64,000 nt of DNA from contig JAEMBT020000008.1 in the NCBI GenBank assembly GCA_018873245.2, positions 4,304,001 through 4,368,000 of the forward strand, written 5' to 3'. The stretch is from Archegozetes longisetosus (lineage: Eukaryota; Arthropoda; Arachnida; Sarcoptiformes; Trhypochthoniidae). Of this stretch, positions 35,601 through 47,793 are shown piece by piece; position 1 is the stretch's first letter; every line of letters starts with the position of its first letter. The position numbers and the translations under genes are program-made. Under the pieces are notes generated by a model. The model was not told the DNA's origin and searched no databases. It saw only the letters and a list, made by a program, of their open reading frames with translations.

Positions 35601-36430
35601 AACTTAAATTCTATAGTGATTAAGGGTAATTAGATGATCAAAATTTTGGTCATAGGAAGCTAGTTAGCAAGCTAGTTTAAAGTGTTGGTCAAAATTTGTC
35701 GCATATATGTAGTTGAAGTTGATTGCGATATAAGTGCTAAAAATGATTAATTACTTGATTTTGAGTTTGAATTGACAAATCTATTCGCTAATTTGAAGGA
35801 TAGCAATTAAATTCTGTCCAGTTGAACAGTATGAATCACTCAAAGAGACGAAAGAAGGATGAAAAAAATTATTAGATGTAAAAAGGGCAACTAGTTTGCT
35901 AGACCTTCTCGTCTGAAGATCTCATTTAGATTTGCTTAAAAAGTTGAGAAATGAATGCTATCGCATGACTGCCTTGGTTAGAATAGTCTTATTTCTATAT
36001 TTAAAAACCATTAAGTAATTAGCAAATTAACATTTTTCTCACAATTATTACGTAATAAGGTCTATGATGGATCGAACTACTACTAAATCTATTTGTTAAT
36101 AGTTTGCAAAAGTAGTCAATCAGCGAATCTCTACTATTACCAAATTTGATTCCCATCAATATTAGCTAATTGTTCCTTAAATGTGTTTTAAAGTGCTCCA
36201 AGTCTTAAATAATTTTCATATTTTGAACTAAAAATTTTGATACGAATTGTTTGTGTGAAATAGTGAAGAGAAAAATGATTTTGAAGGAATAGCTGATATG
36301 AAACGTTTAAAAAAGGGAATAATGTGCTCTAACTCACACATGAGTAAGAAAAAAGAAAGAACAGTACATAATAAGAGAAGTTAAGGCAAAAGGTAGTATA
36401 ATTGTTACAATAGGTTTGATACTATTTCTC
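29635..36430. other. Long gene-poor region
   Basis: About 6.8 kb of AT-rich DNA with no frame supported by domain content or splice context. Short frames at 29985, 30394, 31258, 32275, 34032, 34387 and 35193 look like chance. It may hold regulatory or repeat-derived DNA that I cannot identify. Confidence 0.4.
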
Positions 36431-36432
36431 AA

Positions 36433-37890
36433 ACACAATCGACTCTCTATAATTAAGTTGGATATAGCGTACACTCGCTATAATATACAGTGTGGAAAAA
36501 TGATTTGGTTGGCAGACTATACACACTATAATAAATTTGCGTTAATATGAACACATTTCTAGTTAATTCAGCTGTTCATCATAACTCGGGGCAACTGTAG
36601 GGAGATGTTCTTTGTTGGTCTCTGGCGTAGTATTAATAGCAAAAAGTAGTCTCATTTCCGTCAAGAGGCAGTGACCATATAATAACAGTTGTGAACATTA
36701 AAGTTTTATGTTAATACTATTAAGTGTTAGCATATCTATTGTTCTGTTGGCTCATACGAGATTCGGGTTTGGAGATATGTTTTCAGATGTTATATCACTA
36801 TAATTATTAGCCTTTGCTATGGTATGACGACTTTTTTAAAACCAATAGTTGATTGCAAACTTTATACTAAGCTTAAGTAGACGTCAGGTTTTGAAAGTCA
36901 TTATTAAAAAGGTTAAGTTTTGATACGTTAGTTAGAAAAAAGCTGATTTGAATAACTGGTCTATTGTTAAGTTTTATCGGATAAGGAAAAGATTCAGTGA
37001 ATGATCTATATTTTGAGGTTGACTTTTGCGAACAGTAATTGTTAGCCCACGACATAACAATAAGGATTTGGTTGAAAGTGTGGTTTTCGATAATTAATGT
37101 TTCAATACTCACAATCAAAATGATGGTACGAAATGAGAAAGTGTCCCAATTAAAAATCATGTATATATCATAACTCACATTGATCATTATTTTTACCATG
37201 CTTCAAACCCACTCCACAATAATGACTTTCAGGATAAAGATTAAGGTTATCGAAGTAATTTTGGATATTTTTATGATTACAAATGTTAGAAACCAGCTTG
37301 CGTTTAATTAACTAAAGATTCTTATCTTAAGTTTTGCTTTTAATATTTTTGAGGAAAAAAAGTCTAAAGGCTGAAAATTTGTGGAATGGTTGAAAGCGCT
37401 TCTCATGTTCTTATCTAATTAAATGTGTAAATGGTTCTAACAGTGCTTTATTCTAGAGTTTGTTTATAGGACAATTCAGGAGCAAAATGAATTAAAGGAA
37501 AGTTAAATATGAAATTGAAAATTTAATGTCATCATAATGATTGAACCTTCAATATTGAGGGAGATCACATTTGGCTAATTCACGATTGCATACGAAGGTG
37601 TGACTTTTCATAAATAGGTAGAACTAGAAAAACTTCATTTACAAGTCTAATAAGTTTAAGCTTGAAAACTAATTCCTTTTTAGCTTAGAAACAAGTACCA
37701 CAAACTTAAAACGTTTGCTTAAATCTTATTTTTTTAAGTTTTACATGATTTCGTTCTGTTATTTTTCAACTTCTATGTACAATAATACCTCAATATAGTG
37801 AACTGTTCGGGATCGACAACTTACATTCACTATAAAGAGGTAATTATTAGTTGAATATCATGTGTTCATTATATCGAGGATTGACTACAA
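36433..37890. mobile_element. Possible pogo/Tigger-like decayed element
   Basis: The left end (AATCGACTCTCTATAATTAA) loosely matches the inverted right end (AGTCAATCCTCGATATAATG). The right part (37781-37885) contains an internal inverted pair ACCTCAATATAGTGAAC / TTCACTATAAAGAGGT. The 'CTCGATATAA.GAAC' wording is typical of pogo/Tigger-derived repeats in arthropods. There is no transposase. Borders are uncertain and it may be two separate MITEs. Confidence 0.3.
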
Positions 37891-38912
37891 GTAGGTTAAC
37901 TAAATCTAAGTATTACTGTATCAGCTTTTGTTTTATTGATGTGATCATTTGAAACTTATTTCGTTTCAAGTATGAGTATATCATTAACTCATAATGGAAA
38001 CCAAATGAATTTTTCTTTTCCAAAATCATACTTTCATTATGATATTGAGGTAAAACTTTACACAAACTTCATTAACTACTGATTACACATTAATTAGTTT
38101 CTAGCTCGCATCGTAAGTTAATTTATAAATTAATTAATTCATATGAGTGTGCGCTTAAAATCACACTATTGGGCGAGAGAGCCAGAGAGATCACTTGTAA
38201 CCGTATCCTTGAATACATTTATTGTAAAGCTTTTACTTTCGTATTGATTTCCTTGGACTTAATTAGGAACAGTTATGATAATGGATGCTTAAGAACTGAG
38301 CCCAGCTTGATTTCCTTATCTGTCCCTTTAAATTGACTTAAGTCATAAACTACATCATAACATGTTATGACTGATATCTAACGATAATAGCTATTACCTA
38401 ACAATAGCTATTATAATGGTGAAAATATTTCATCAGACTCAATATATTTTTACTTTCTCAATAGCTATTTGTTTGAAAATTAGAATTATCTTTTTTCAAA
38501 CTTTTATTGCTTATGTAATAAAACTCAAAATTGTATTGAACACGAAATTCAGTTATTTTCATTTTTGCCATTCTATATCTTAAGAAAGTTTGCAATCCAA
38601 AACTTCCTCTACTATTAAATGTTAGCGAAAGTAATCAAATCCCAGTAATTTTCAATCAATACTTTTATGGGCTTATTGTTCAATTGTATTTGGAATGGTT
38701 TGGGAACAATATATTAGAAAATATTTTGCTAAAATCTTTTTCTCATTTCAGACCATTAGAAGCTAGAAATGAAATTGGGTTTAACTGAAAATGTTTTTTT
38801 GAGCATTTATTGACGTGCAAACGCGGAAACCTCACACTTTAGCTCAATTAGATTCTGAACGACATTCGACCGAATTCAAGGTGTCATTAAGCTATTCAGT
38901 CAATCAGCAATT
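37891..38912. other. Upstream region of the SLC6 gene
   Basis: About 1 kb of AT-rich DNA that presumably includes the promoter and 5' leader of the transporter gene. A 12-bp inverted repeat (ATAATAGCTATT) near 38386-38416 is the only structure noted. Confidence 0.4.
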
Positions 38913-41900
38913 ATGGGTATTCCGAACAATGACGAGTCAAATCAGTCTTCAAATATGGATTCGAGAGTTTGTGTCAACTCATGTGAGAGTCGAAGTGAAT
39001 CAACTGGTGGTAACCAATCTGTTGCTAATTCCACTTCAAATAGTGAACCACAACAAAATAGTGGTAAACAAAAAGTTTAAAAGCTTTTAAGTTTAGTGTC
39101 TGTTAAGATTTCTTTTAAAACATCTCAAGTTTTGAACTTCCGCACCAAAATAGTTCAAATATTTCATTATTTTGCGTCATATACAGTATAATCACAATTT
39201 GCATCAATTGATTCAGCACTTTATGTAATTTTATCGACTATTAATATGAATATTGCTCAATATCTGAAAGGATTTGCCTTAAGAAATTCACTCAATGCTA
39301 GATTCTAATCGTTTATTTGTTGATCAGTTAGTGTCGATAATTGAGTTAAATGAGTGTAAGAGTTTAAAAAATAAAGTTAAGAATCACTGATTAGTTTAGT
39401 TTAATCTTCAGATAAATTGAATGCATAAGATGTGATTTGTATCTATATAGTATTGAAGTTGAGATAAGGACAGGATGCAAATCAAGTTTATAGCGGATAT
39501 TTGAGCTTATGAGCAGGTTAGGCAACTAATAAGACATTAGTCTGTGTCCATCAATTATATATCAATCACGAGAACAATGTACACAAAACTATTAACTTTT
39601 ATCAACATTTTGTTTCTCTCTTTTCCATTAGAGTCAACAGATTCTCATAATGTGAATCAAAGGCAATTGGCAGCCCGACACAATGCGAATATATTAAATG
39701 ATCAGACTATAGTCCACTTACAAATGAGGGACACTTTAAGTGCATCTGATGTGAGGCGAACTATTCGTGGTCTCTGGCAGTTCGATTGCGCCTCATTTTT
39801 TGCCTGCTTTTTCTGTTGCATCAATATGTATACAATAAGCAGATTCTCAGTCTTGACATATTTTTTTAAAGGTAAAAATTTGATTTTGACTTATTCTAAA
39901 TTTTTCACAAAGTGCTGCCATTATATCAATTGAAGCTTTCATCACATTCACTCATAATTGATTAATCATTTGTAACTTTAACTCTAACTCGCTTTGATAT
40001 TAAGGTTAGGAAAATTTGATATACGCTTCAATTAATTGGTTTTTATTGACTTTTTATAACGGAAAACAAGGAAAAGAAAAGATTTAAAAGTTTGATCTCA
40101 CCTTAATATTAAGTTTAGCTCAACATTGAAATATCCTTTTTGTAAAGACAGGTACAGAGAGCTACCTTCCAGTACCATAATAGGCTATTGTGTGGCAATT
40201 CATACTGTCTTTTAAAAATATGCCGATATTATTGTATTTTTGTTATTTAGTTGTTATTGTTATAGCGTAAGTCCGTTTGACAGAATGAGCACTATTTGAA
40301 TAGTAATTACGTATAATAGCTACTGATTTTCTCAACTTTTTCTTCTGATGCTCATATTTTTTGCCGATAGACTCGTAGAAAAAACTGCAAGTTTTCTGAT
40401 GAGTAACTCTATAGCTATTAAAATTATTCAGATAGAAAACTTATTCAAAAAGGAAGTTTGCGTTTGAATAATAATAATAATAATTATCGCAATAAAATTA
40501 TTTGACAAAATTATTAAAATTTTTCACAAAACACTTTCATATACCCTTTGAGTGACCTATTCCGTGATAAATTTCTACTAATAACGGCTTAATCACGAGC
40601 TCAATCAAGCTTGAACTCACTTATTTCAACTACAGCTTGTTATAGATGTTATTCGGTTTGTTAACTTGTGTTTAGCTGTCTTTAAACATACGCTTAATAT
40701 ATCCACAATAGTTGAATGGATGCACTGAATCAATTACACTGTATAAAGCGAATAATTTGATGTCATAACAGGTCCATTTCTGCTGCAATTTCTCATATTA
40801 AGCATTGGATTTGGTTTACCTTTTTTACTATTAATGATGTCATTGGGACAATATTTAGGCTCTGGTTTCTATGACATGTGGTTTATTAGTCCTGCTTTCA
40901 AAGGTATTCATTTTTGAATTTTTCAAAGTGTGTATTTTTAAGAATTTTTTTCTGGTTTGAAGGAATCGGAGCGGCGTTTCTATTAACATATATTAGTTAT
41001 AGTCTGTACAGCTCAGTACCGATCGCTTGGCTATTCGTCTATTTTCGTGATGCGTTTGTAGCAACGGGTGATTCTGCATATAAATGGTCTTATTGTAACA
41101 CTAGGATAGCAACAAACAGTTGAGTTCTTTTTTCAATTGCACTTAAATCTGTCTAACTTCAACTTGTAGTTAAGAGGTTTTTAAACACGAATAACAATTA
41201 ACCCATGTTTTTCTAAAGGGGCTCTTATATTGTTTTTGAAAATCACTTTATATCGAAGTTAGAGGTTTTATTGTGTTGTAATGTTTTGAATAATAATTTT
41301 ACGTCTAATGATTTTGCATTTAGTCGCTAATTTGAGTAAAGTCAACTTCAAATTTAAATAATAGTTGAAGTTTTGATCAAATCTACTTTGAAAATGATAT
41401 TTAAGGTTGAACTTTCTCAGAAGAAAAGGATTTGAACTTCAAGTTGATTCCTATTTCTAACTGACTTAAAGCACATGAGGTATATTATGCAAATATTTGG
41501 TTGTTAAGAAAGTAATGGCCAAACATATAGAAACTTACTATGTATTTTTTGGCCATTACTTTCTTAACAACCAAATATATCGTTAGTTTGATCACACCTG
41601 CACTTTTATCGTGTTTGTTTGAGCACGAATTCATCCTTTCATTTGTCTACACTATAGTTCATTATATTGTTAAGTAAAGGATATTATACAATGTATTATT
41701 AGTAAATTTTTTTATCAATCATTAGTTGCACGAAAACAAGATTTCCTGAAACTACTAAACGAGTTTAGAGTCAATTCTATTGCGCCTTAAGTTTGCTCTT
41801 TATTAAGAATAATATAACTTAAAAATTTAGATTTAATCAGAATATTCTAAAAACTGCTGATATTTAAGATTAATTTAAGCTTTGTTTCACTTAAACTATG

Positions 41901-44900
41901 TTATTGTTTAATCAGCAGAAACTTTTGCTTTTATTCGATCAAGTTCTTTGAACTTTTAAGAAAAAAGTATGCGAACTAAAATTGAAAGTTTGCCAATTTT
42001 TAAACAATTATTCCGTAATTTCTATTAAAAGTAGCACTAATTTTTGTCTGAAAGTAATTTCAAAATTGAAAAGTTTGAAAAAGTTGGAAGTGTTTAAAAA
42101 TTGAGCTCAACATATGATTGGAAAGAAACAGGATATAAAAGTTAATGTTTTATTGATATTGATGTGAGCAGATGTTTCAGCTCGAGTATAAACTCACAGT
42201 AAATCACGACCACTACTGTATAATTTAAAGTTGTTTTATAATGAATAGCAAAGGATTCGTATGTACTCACCTCTCGATTTGACTGCCTTCAAAGACAAAT
42301 GATTGTCACAATTTGATTGTTTTCCTAAAATCCATGAAATTTTTCAAGGAATCCATTCAAATTCTTTTATGAAAATTATCATTGTTATGATAATATTAGG
42401 TTTAAATCGATTTTCGATAGTATCTAAAGTCCTTAACATGTTTATATTGTTTAGCATTTAAATCTGATTCCTTATAAAAGTATATGCGGTGTTATTGACT
42501 TGCATATAAGATTCAAGAATATGACTTATCTTTTACAATGAATGATGAACATCTTGTAAATCCCCAAGTAAGAATGATTATATTTTTTGTATCCGGTTTT
42601 ACTCTCTCTTCAAAACTTGTACATCAGTTATAAATAGAGTTTTTCGTAGACCTTAAGAGGAAACTTTGAAAAAATCATAGCAGGGGTGGGAATAATGTGG
42701 TCTTTTGACTAATTAAAGCTCAATATATTTCTGTTATTTAAAACTATTCACTCAGAATAATGAGAATCAAAGTGAAATTTCATTATTCATAAGTTAGAGA
42801 ATGTGTTTTGCGCTCACCATTCGACGCTTGGGGTCAAGTAATATAAAATTAAAATCATAAGATTCAGACCATAGAGTAACAATTCAAATAAATGCATTAT
42901 CTTACTATGATTAGTAAAATTCTGGTAATTATAATTTTAGGATGCTTTTATATATTGGTCAATAAACTTTCTCTGTGAATACATTATTGTCCGGTGGGTT
43001 AAAAGTTGATTACTGTTCTTAAGCAACTTTTATATGAATAGGAGTGTAGAGAAACAGTATGTGCTTAAAAGCATTCAATAAAGTGCAGTGCATTCAAAGT
43101 TTTGCTCCATTCTTACTAAGAGCTTTAGCACTGTTCAAAAGTTAGTTGGCTATTAATTTACAATATTAACGTGCATTGAAAACTTGCTAGGTTATTATAT
43201 TAAGTCGAAACTATCTTTTTGAATGAAGAACCAAAAATTCCTATAACTCGAGTTATACCGTCTCTCCACACTCTTATTCAAAGTTTGCAAAGTTATTCAC
43301 GAGACAATAGGCTTACTAATAATAAGCTATGTTGGGAATGAATACGATAGCAAAATGAGAAAAGCCGAAACTGATACTTGAGAAACTGCTAAAACCTTGG
43401 GTAGTTATAGCTACTAAACAATGAAAGTGCTCTTATTATATCAAATGAATATTATTTTAATTCAGATTGTTTGGTATCATTAAATTCATCTTCATATGAA
43501 TATCTTGGTTGGTCTGTGTCTTCTTACTTTCAGTAAGTCACACATAAATAATTGTAACTAAACACTTTTATCAACAATTGTTTGTTCATTTCAGTGGAAG
43601 AGTACTAGATCGAAACCAAAGAACACAGAGCAAAGAAGTCAAGATTGAGTTATCGTTTCACTTATGCATCATTTGGACCATAATTTGTATAGCACTAGCA
43701 AAGGGTTTGCATGCCAGCGGAAAACTATTATTTGTGACCGCAATTGTTCCAATAGTTCTCTATTGTTTGGTTGTACTGCGATTTGTCGAGCAATGGGGCG
43801 AAGGAGTCAATGATATCTTTCAAACAACTGGGCAACCATTCCTTTTAGACTCAATGGTAAATCAGTTATGAGTTAAAACTTGTACATAGATCAAGACTAG
43901 AAAAATATTTAGGCTAACATTTTCACTTGTATCTTTAAAACTGTTGAATATTTGCTCAAACAATTCAAATTTGTTTGAATTATACTTTTCTTGTGTATTG
44001 TCTAGTCGTGGCTATTGGCAAGTCGTGAGGCGTTCCTGATTTGGGTGGCGTTCAGTGCAATAGCTCTTAATATTCAAAGTCACAGCCGTTCGAGTCATAA
44101 CATAATGAGACAAATTCTAGTGCTTTTCTTTCTCGTAACAACAATACTAATACTTTCGTCGTGTTTTTTCGCTTCATGCATGAAAACTCTGAAATCGAAA
44201 GGTTTAACTTATTTGCCGTCATCCTATGAAGAAGTTTCATCGATTAATTTCTTGCGAGACTCGGGTCCCAATCCTTCCTCTGATGTGAAAATAGTTTCGG
44301 CATCAAATCTGTTTTTGGGCGAGAACTTAGTGACATATTCAGAAGTAACATCATATTTAAGTCATTATCAAGTGATGAGGTTCGCGACTGAAATATTTCC
44401 AGCAGCACTTTCTATAGAGGGTTCAAGAAATATAGGCTCGATTTGGGCCGTCTTCTTCTATCTATCGGCAATCATCTTCTCTTTGGGTCATATAATAGTG
44501 ATTTGGGGCAGTGTTACTGACGCTATCGTTGCAATAATGCCTACTTTTTTCAAATTGTGGCGACCCCTTCTCACATTCATAACGTGTATCTTTGCATTTC
44601 TCATGGCTTTGTCCATGACTTCAACTGTAAGTGAAAAAAAACTTAGATTTGAGCTCACATTGTGTAAGGTAGAAATGATTTTGGTCTAATAGTATGCTTT
44701 TATTTTTGTTGGGATTTGCAAATTTGTTTTGACACACGATCGTCCGGTTTGACACGTTTCTTATTTATAAAGCATGAACAAATAGTTTCTCAAGAGTTTC
44801 TTACTTGCACCACATTAAGAATTATTCTATTTTTAATACCTTGTGAGATGTGTATAATTTTGTTCTCACTTATTTTAATATAAATAACTTTGTTGTTTGT

Positions 44901-46033
44901 CAAATTGAATTTCTTGTGAATATTTCAAACACAATATGAGCTCAAAGTTCAAATCTCGACCTTATTTCACATTAATTTATATTAAAACAAATTGTTTTGT
45001 CTCTTAAAGGCTGGTATATTTGTCTTGTATTTTTTGGACTTTTGCGTTGGATCTCTTTGGTGGTTAGCGCTTCTCTATTTATTACTACAAATATCTGTTT
45101 TGATAATTCGAGGTATGATTTGTTATGAATTTTCAAAAACTACTATCAAAATTGAGACACGAGACACGAGACTCGAGACTCGAGAACGATTAGAAATAAA
45201 GTGAAGATAGAGAGAAGATTAACATAAACTTGTAATCCAGCTGCTAATTATTAATTTAACGATTGACAGGTCGTCCCTGTGGTACAGAGAATCTAGTCAC
45301 GATGCTTGCTAAAGATGAAAACACTCGCAGTTGGCTTTTGCCTGTCCTAACATTTCAGTGGAATCTAATAATGCCGATTGCCACTATGGTATCAAATTTA
45401 ATTAGTTGTTCGTCAGCTGTATCTGACTCATTGATTCCTACTTAACAGATCCTATCGATAGCATTCACGCGTTCGTATAACGCTAGTGGTCTGACGTGGA
45501 CCCAAATCGTCACATTTTACTCTTATTGGCCTGAATGGACCAAATGTTTATCAACAGTATTCCAAATCACACCATTGTTTCTAGTGTTCTTAATCGGTGC
45601 GATTCAACTAATCATATATTTATATCCCAAACGATCGTCAGGACTTCTTCACGAAAGAATACAAGTACACAAAAGACTAAACTATAGTGAAATGAATTTT
45701 GACTAATAACCTATTCTCACTTAGGCTTTATTTTGCCCAACGATAACAACAATCAATCCAGAGCAAGCTTCTTCAGGAGCTGTTAACGCTAGTTATATAC
45801 CAGATGACCCGCCACCCAAATACGAACCCCCACCCTCTTATTCAACGGCAACTGCACGACAATTAGTCAGTCAAATAAGAGGTCGATTAACTTCTAGTGG
45901 TTCTATTGGTTTGAATTTTCTAAGTCGTTCGACTTACATCAACGGTAATTGTGAATCATCTTCTAATCAAAATATGAGTGGTTCCAAATTCAGTGAAATC
46001 AAAGAAGAAGGTATCACTACTACTAGAACTTGA
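38913..46033 (+). CDS. Atypical SLC6 (neurotransmitter-transporter family) protein
   Basis: Eleven exons: 38913-39063, 39632-39871, 40772-40903, 40963-41118, 43466-43532, 43595-43856, 44006-44626, 45010-45112, 45270-45388, 45449-45664, 45725-46033. Total 2376 nt (791 residues) and every junction is in phase. The exon 4 donor is a weak GTTGAG. SLC6 landmarks: LMMSLGQYLGSGFYDMW, SPAFKGIG, LYSSVPIAWLFVYFRDAF (TM3), LAKGLHASGKLLFVTAIVPIVL (TM4-5), STAGIFVLYFLDF and a TM12-like helix before YPKRSSGLLHERIQ. The TM1 signature GNVWRFPYL is replaced by YTISRFSVLTYF (about 117-128) and glycines of the substrate and sodium sites are missing, so transport may differ or be lost. The N-terminus (about 90 residues) is Ser/Asn-rich. 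The C-terminal tail has PPKY (719-722) and PPSY (725-728), WW-domain ligands. It is probably an orphan invertebrate subfamily. AATAAA at 46446. Confidence 0.88.
41493..41578. mobile_element. Near-perfect palindromic mariner MITE in an SLC6 intron
   Basis: A 31-bp arm (41493-41523) is perfectly inverted at 41548-41578 around a 24-nt loop. The end sequence TGGTTGTTAAGAAAGTAATG has the form of a mariner terminal repeat (compare the human MADE1 end GGTTGGTGCAAAAGTAATTG). TA-rich flanks. The RNA would fold into an 86-nt hairpin within intron 4 of the SLC6 gene. Confidence 0.75.
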
Positions 46034-46814
46034 CTTGAAGTCACGCCTTATCTCAAAATCTCCAAAGTCTACGACTTTAGTGCTTTTCTCAGTCTGCCTT
46101 CAATTAGACACAAGTGAACACTTAGATTTTATATGAAATGACAAAAACTCTATTTATCTTACATTCATGTTTTTCATCCAAATACAAATCAATCTCTAAA
46201 CATCTTAAGCATTCAAAACATTGGACATTGAAATAGTTTTAGTAATTATTTGATAAAAAATATCTTAAATAATTTTAGGTTAGGTTTGATTAATGAATTT
46301 GTAATTCGAATACTGTATATGAACTTTTTTAAAACTTAGTGTTATTTTAGTGCCAAATTTAAACATAGATTTGTAAATATTCAAAACTGATAGTATTTTA
46401 ATCTTCAGAACAAGTTCTCGACGGAAGAAAACTTATTCTTCGATCAATAAAGATAGAAAACTATTTAAATGTTTATTCATTCTTGAATCAAATATTTTCT
46501 GGTAAATTGTTTGGCAAACTTATTCCTTTTGGATATGTTTTGCCTTTCAAACATTTTGATTTAATTTCTTGTAACCAAAACGACTTTATGAAGACTTTGA
46601 AACTTGAAAACTGAATACCAAATTTATGAATGGCTAAGGACTGCGCTCTAAACTAAGAAAGCAAATAGTCGATAATTCGGATGAACCCCCAAAACATTGA
46701 TCTTTACATTTATCGCTTATAATAAGTAAAATTTAATGCAGTTTGACTACGATTACAACAAGAATACAAGGACGCAACGAAGCTTTTGCAAGGGAGTACA
46801 GCCCTAACCACAAG
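46034..46814. other. 3' flank of SLC6 gene, nothing else recognised
   Basis: Includes the likely 3' UTR up to about 46470 and a TTAGGTTAGG pair at about 46275. No further features seen. Confidence 0.45.
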
Positions 46815-47088
46815 AGTTACATATGAACGTCCCGATACAGTAATAAAAATCTATCTCTTAAAGCAATGAAACAAGTAAAACGCACTTAAAGCTGCGTTTC
46901 AAAAATGTTTATAAAAATTTATCTCTTTAAAACTTAAATATGAAGTTTATTAATTATGACGTGCATTTAGACATATATTGAATTTTATTATATGAACAAA
47001 ATATGAGCTGAGCTCAATGTTTAAACAGAATCCGAAAACAGGTTAACTCGAGATAGCTTTTTTATTATGGGGACGTTCATATATGTAT
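46815..47088. mobile_element. MITE with TATGAACGTCCC ends
   Basis: ACATATGAACGTCCC at the left is inverted as GGGGACGTTCATATATGT at the right, about 270 bp apart. Ends are flanked by TA. Non-coding. Possibly Tc1/mariner-derived. Confidence 0.55.
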
Positions 47089-47149
47089 TATATATCAAAA
47101 TAAAGTTTATTTTAAATAGAATTAAAGTGTTTAATCAGTAATCAGTATG

Positions 47150-47793
47150 ACGGCAGTTAGCGGCTATTACAGCAGGAAATTTTACTCAGGGAATATCACA
47201 AAAATGCCAGTGCATGCCTGTTCCTCGCCATTTCCCGATATCGTTCATCGTCACCAATATCTTCCACACTCTTCGCCCAAACTCTGTCATTTTGATAATT
47301 TGGTCTTCGAATTGCCTAAAAAAAACTCATCTGATGGTACGGGATGAAGAAAATCTCCAGTCCAATTAGCCAATCGCATAGCCAAAGGCGATCGGATATG
47401 TTTTTTCAGTTTTGAGAGGTTTGGGACGATATGAAAAGGTTTTAATTCTTGTTTCTGGAGATATTTATCAATTATTTGGCGTGTCACAGATTTTCCTCTT
47501 TTTTCTAATATTTCTTTTGCCACAGTCGATGAACTTTTTCGCTGTTTACAACTCACATCTAAAATGATCTTTTGTGAAAGTACTGATTAGCGATCACGAG
47601 TAGAGTAATCAGCGAAAAATCTTCGTTCTGATTTTCCCCACCAATCACTAACAAACCTCACCGATCAGTTTAATTTTTGTGCGATCCAACTTCGATTAAT
47701 AAATATTGCTCATGAATCACGAGCCTCTCGAAATGCTATGCATTTGATCCGGTCGATTATTCTTTGCTCTTCATTATCATATGTTCTCGCCAT
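47150..47793 (-). pseudogene. Tc1/mariner transposase pseudogene
   Basis: From an ATG at 47793 (MARTYDNEEQRIIDRIKC) the minus strand runs through three in-frame stops into an open stretch (47556-47287) with KRGKSVTRQIIDKYLQKQEL (helix-turn-helix) and GDFLHPVPSDEFF, the region of the first catalytic Asp. After a frame shift it resumes as RVWAKSVEDIGDDERYREMARN. The rest of the DDE domain is missing. It is a dead copy of an IS630-Tc1-mariner transposase of a type different from the 53-kb and 59-kb elements. Confidence 0.65.

Noticed and set aside
38815..39090. 91-residue plus-strand frame
   Set aside because: Out of frame with the SLC6 first exon, which begins at 38913 and joins the rest in phase.
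45110..45204. Run of GAGACACGAGACTCGAGA after an SLC6 donor
   Set aside because: Looks like a protein-coding extension in the exon 8 frame, but the GT donor at 45113 joins exon 9 in phase. The short tandem repeat is intronic.
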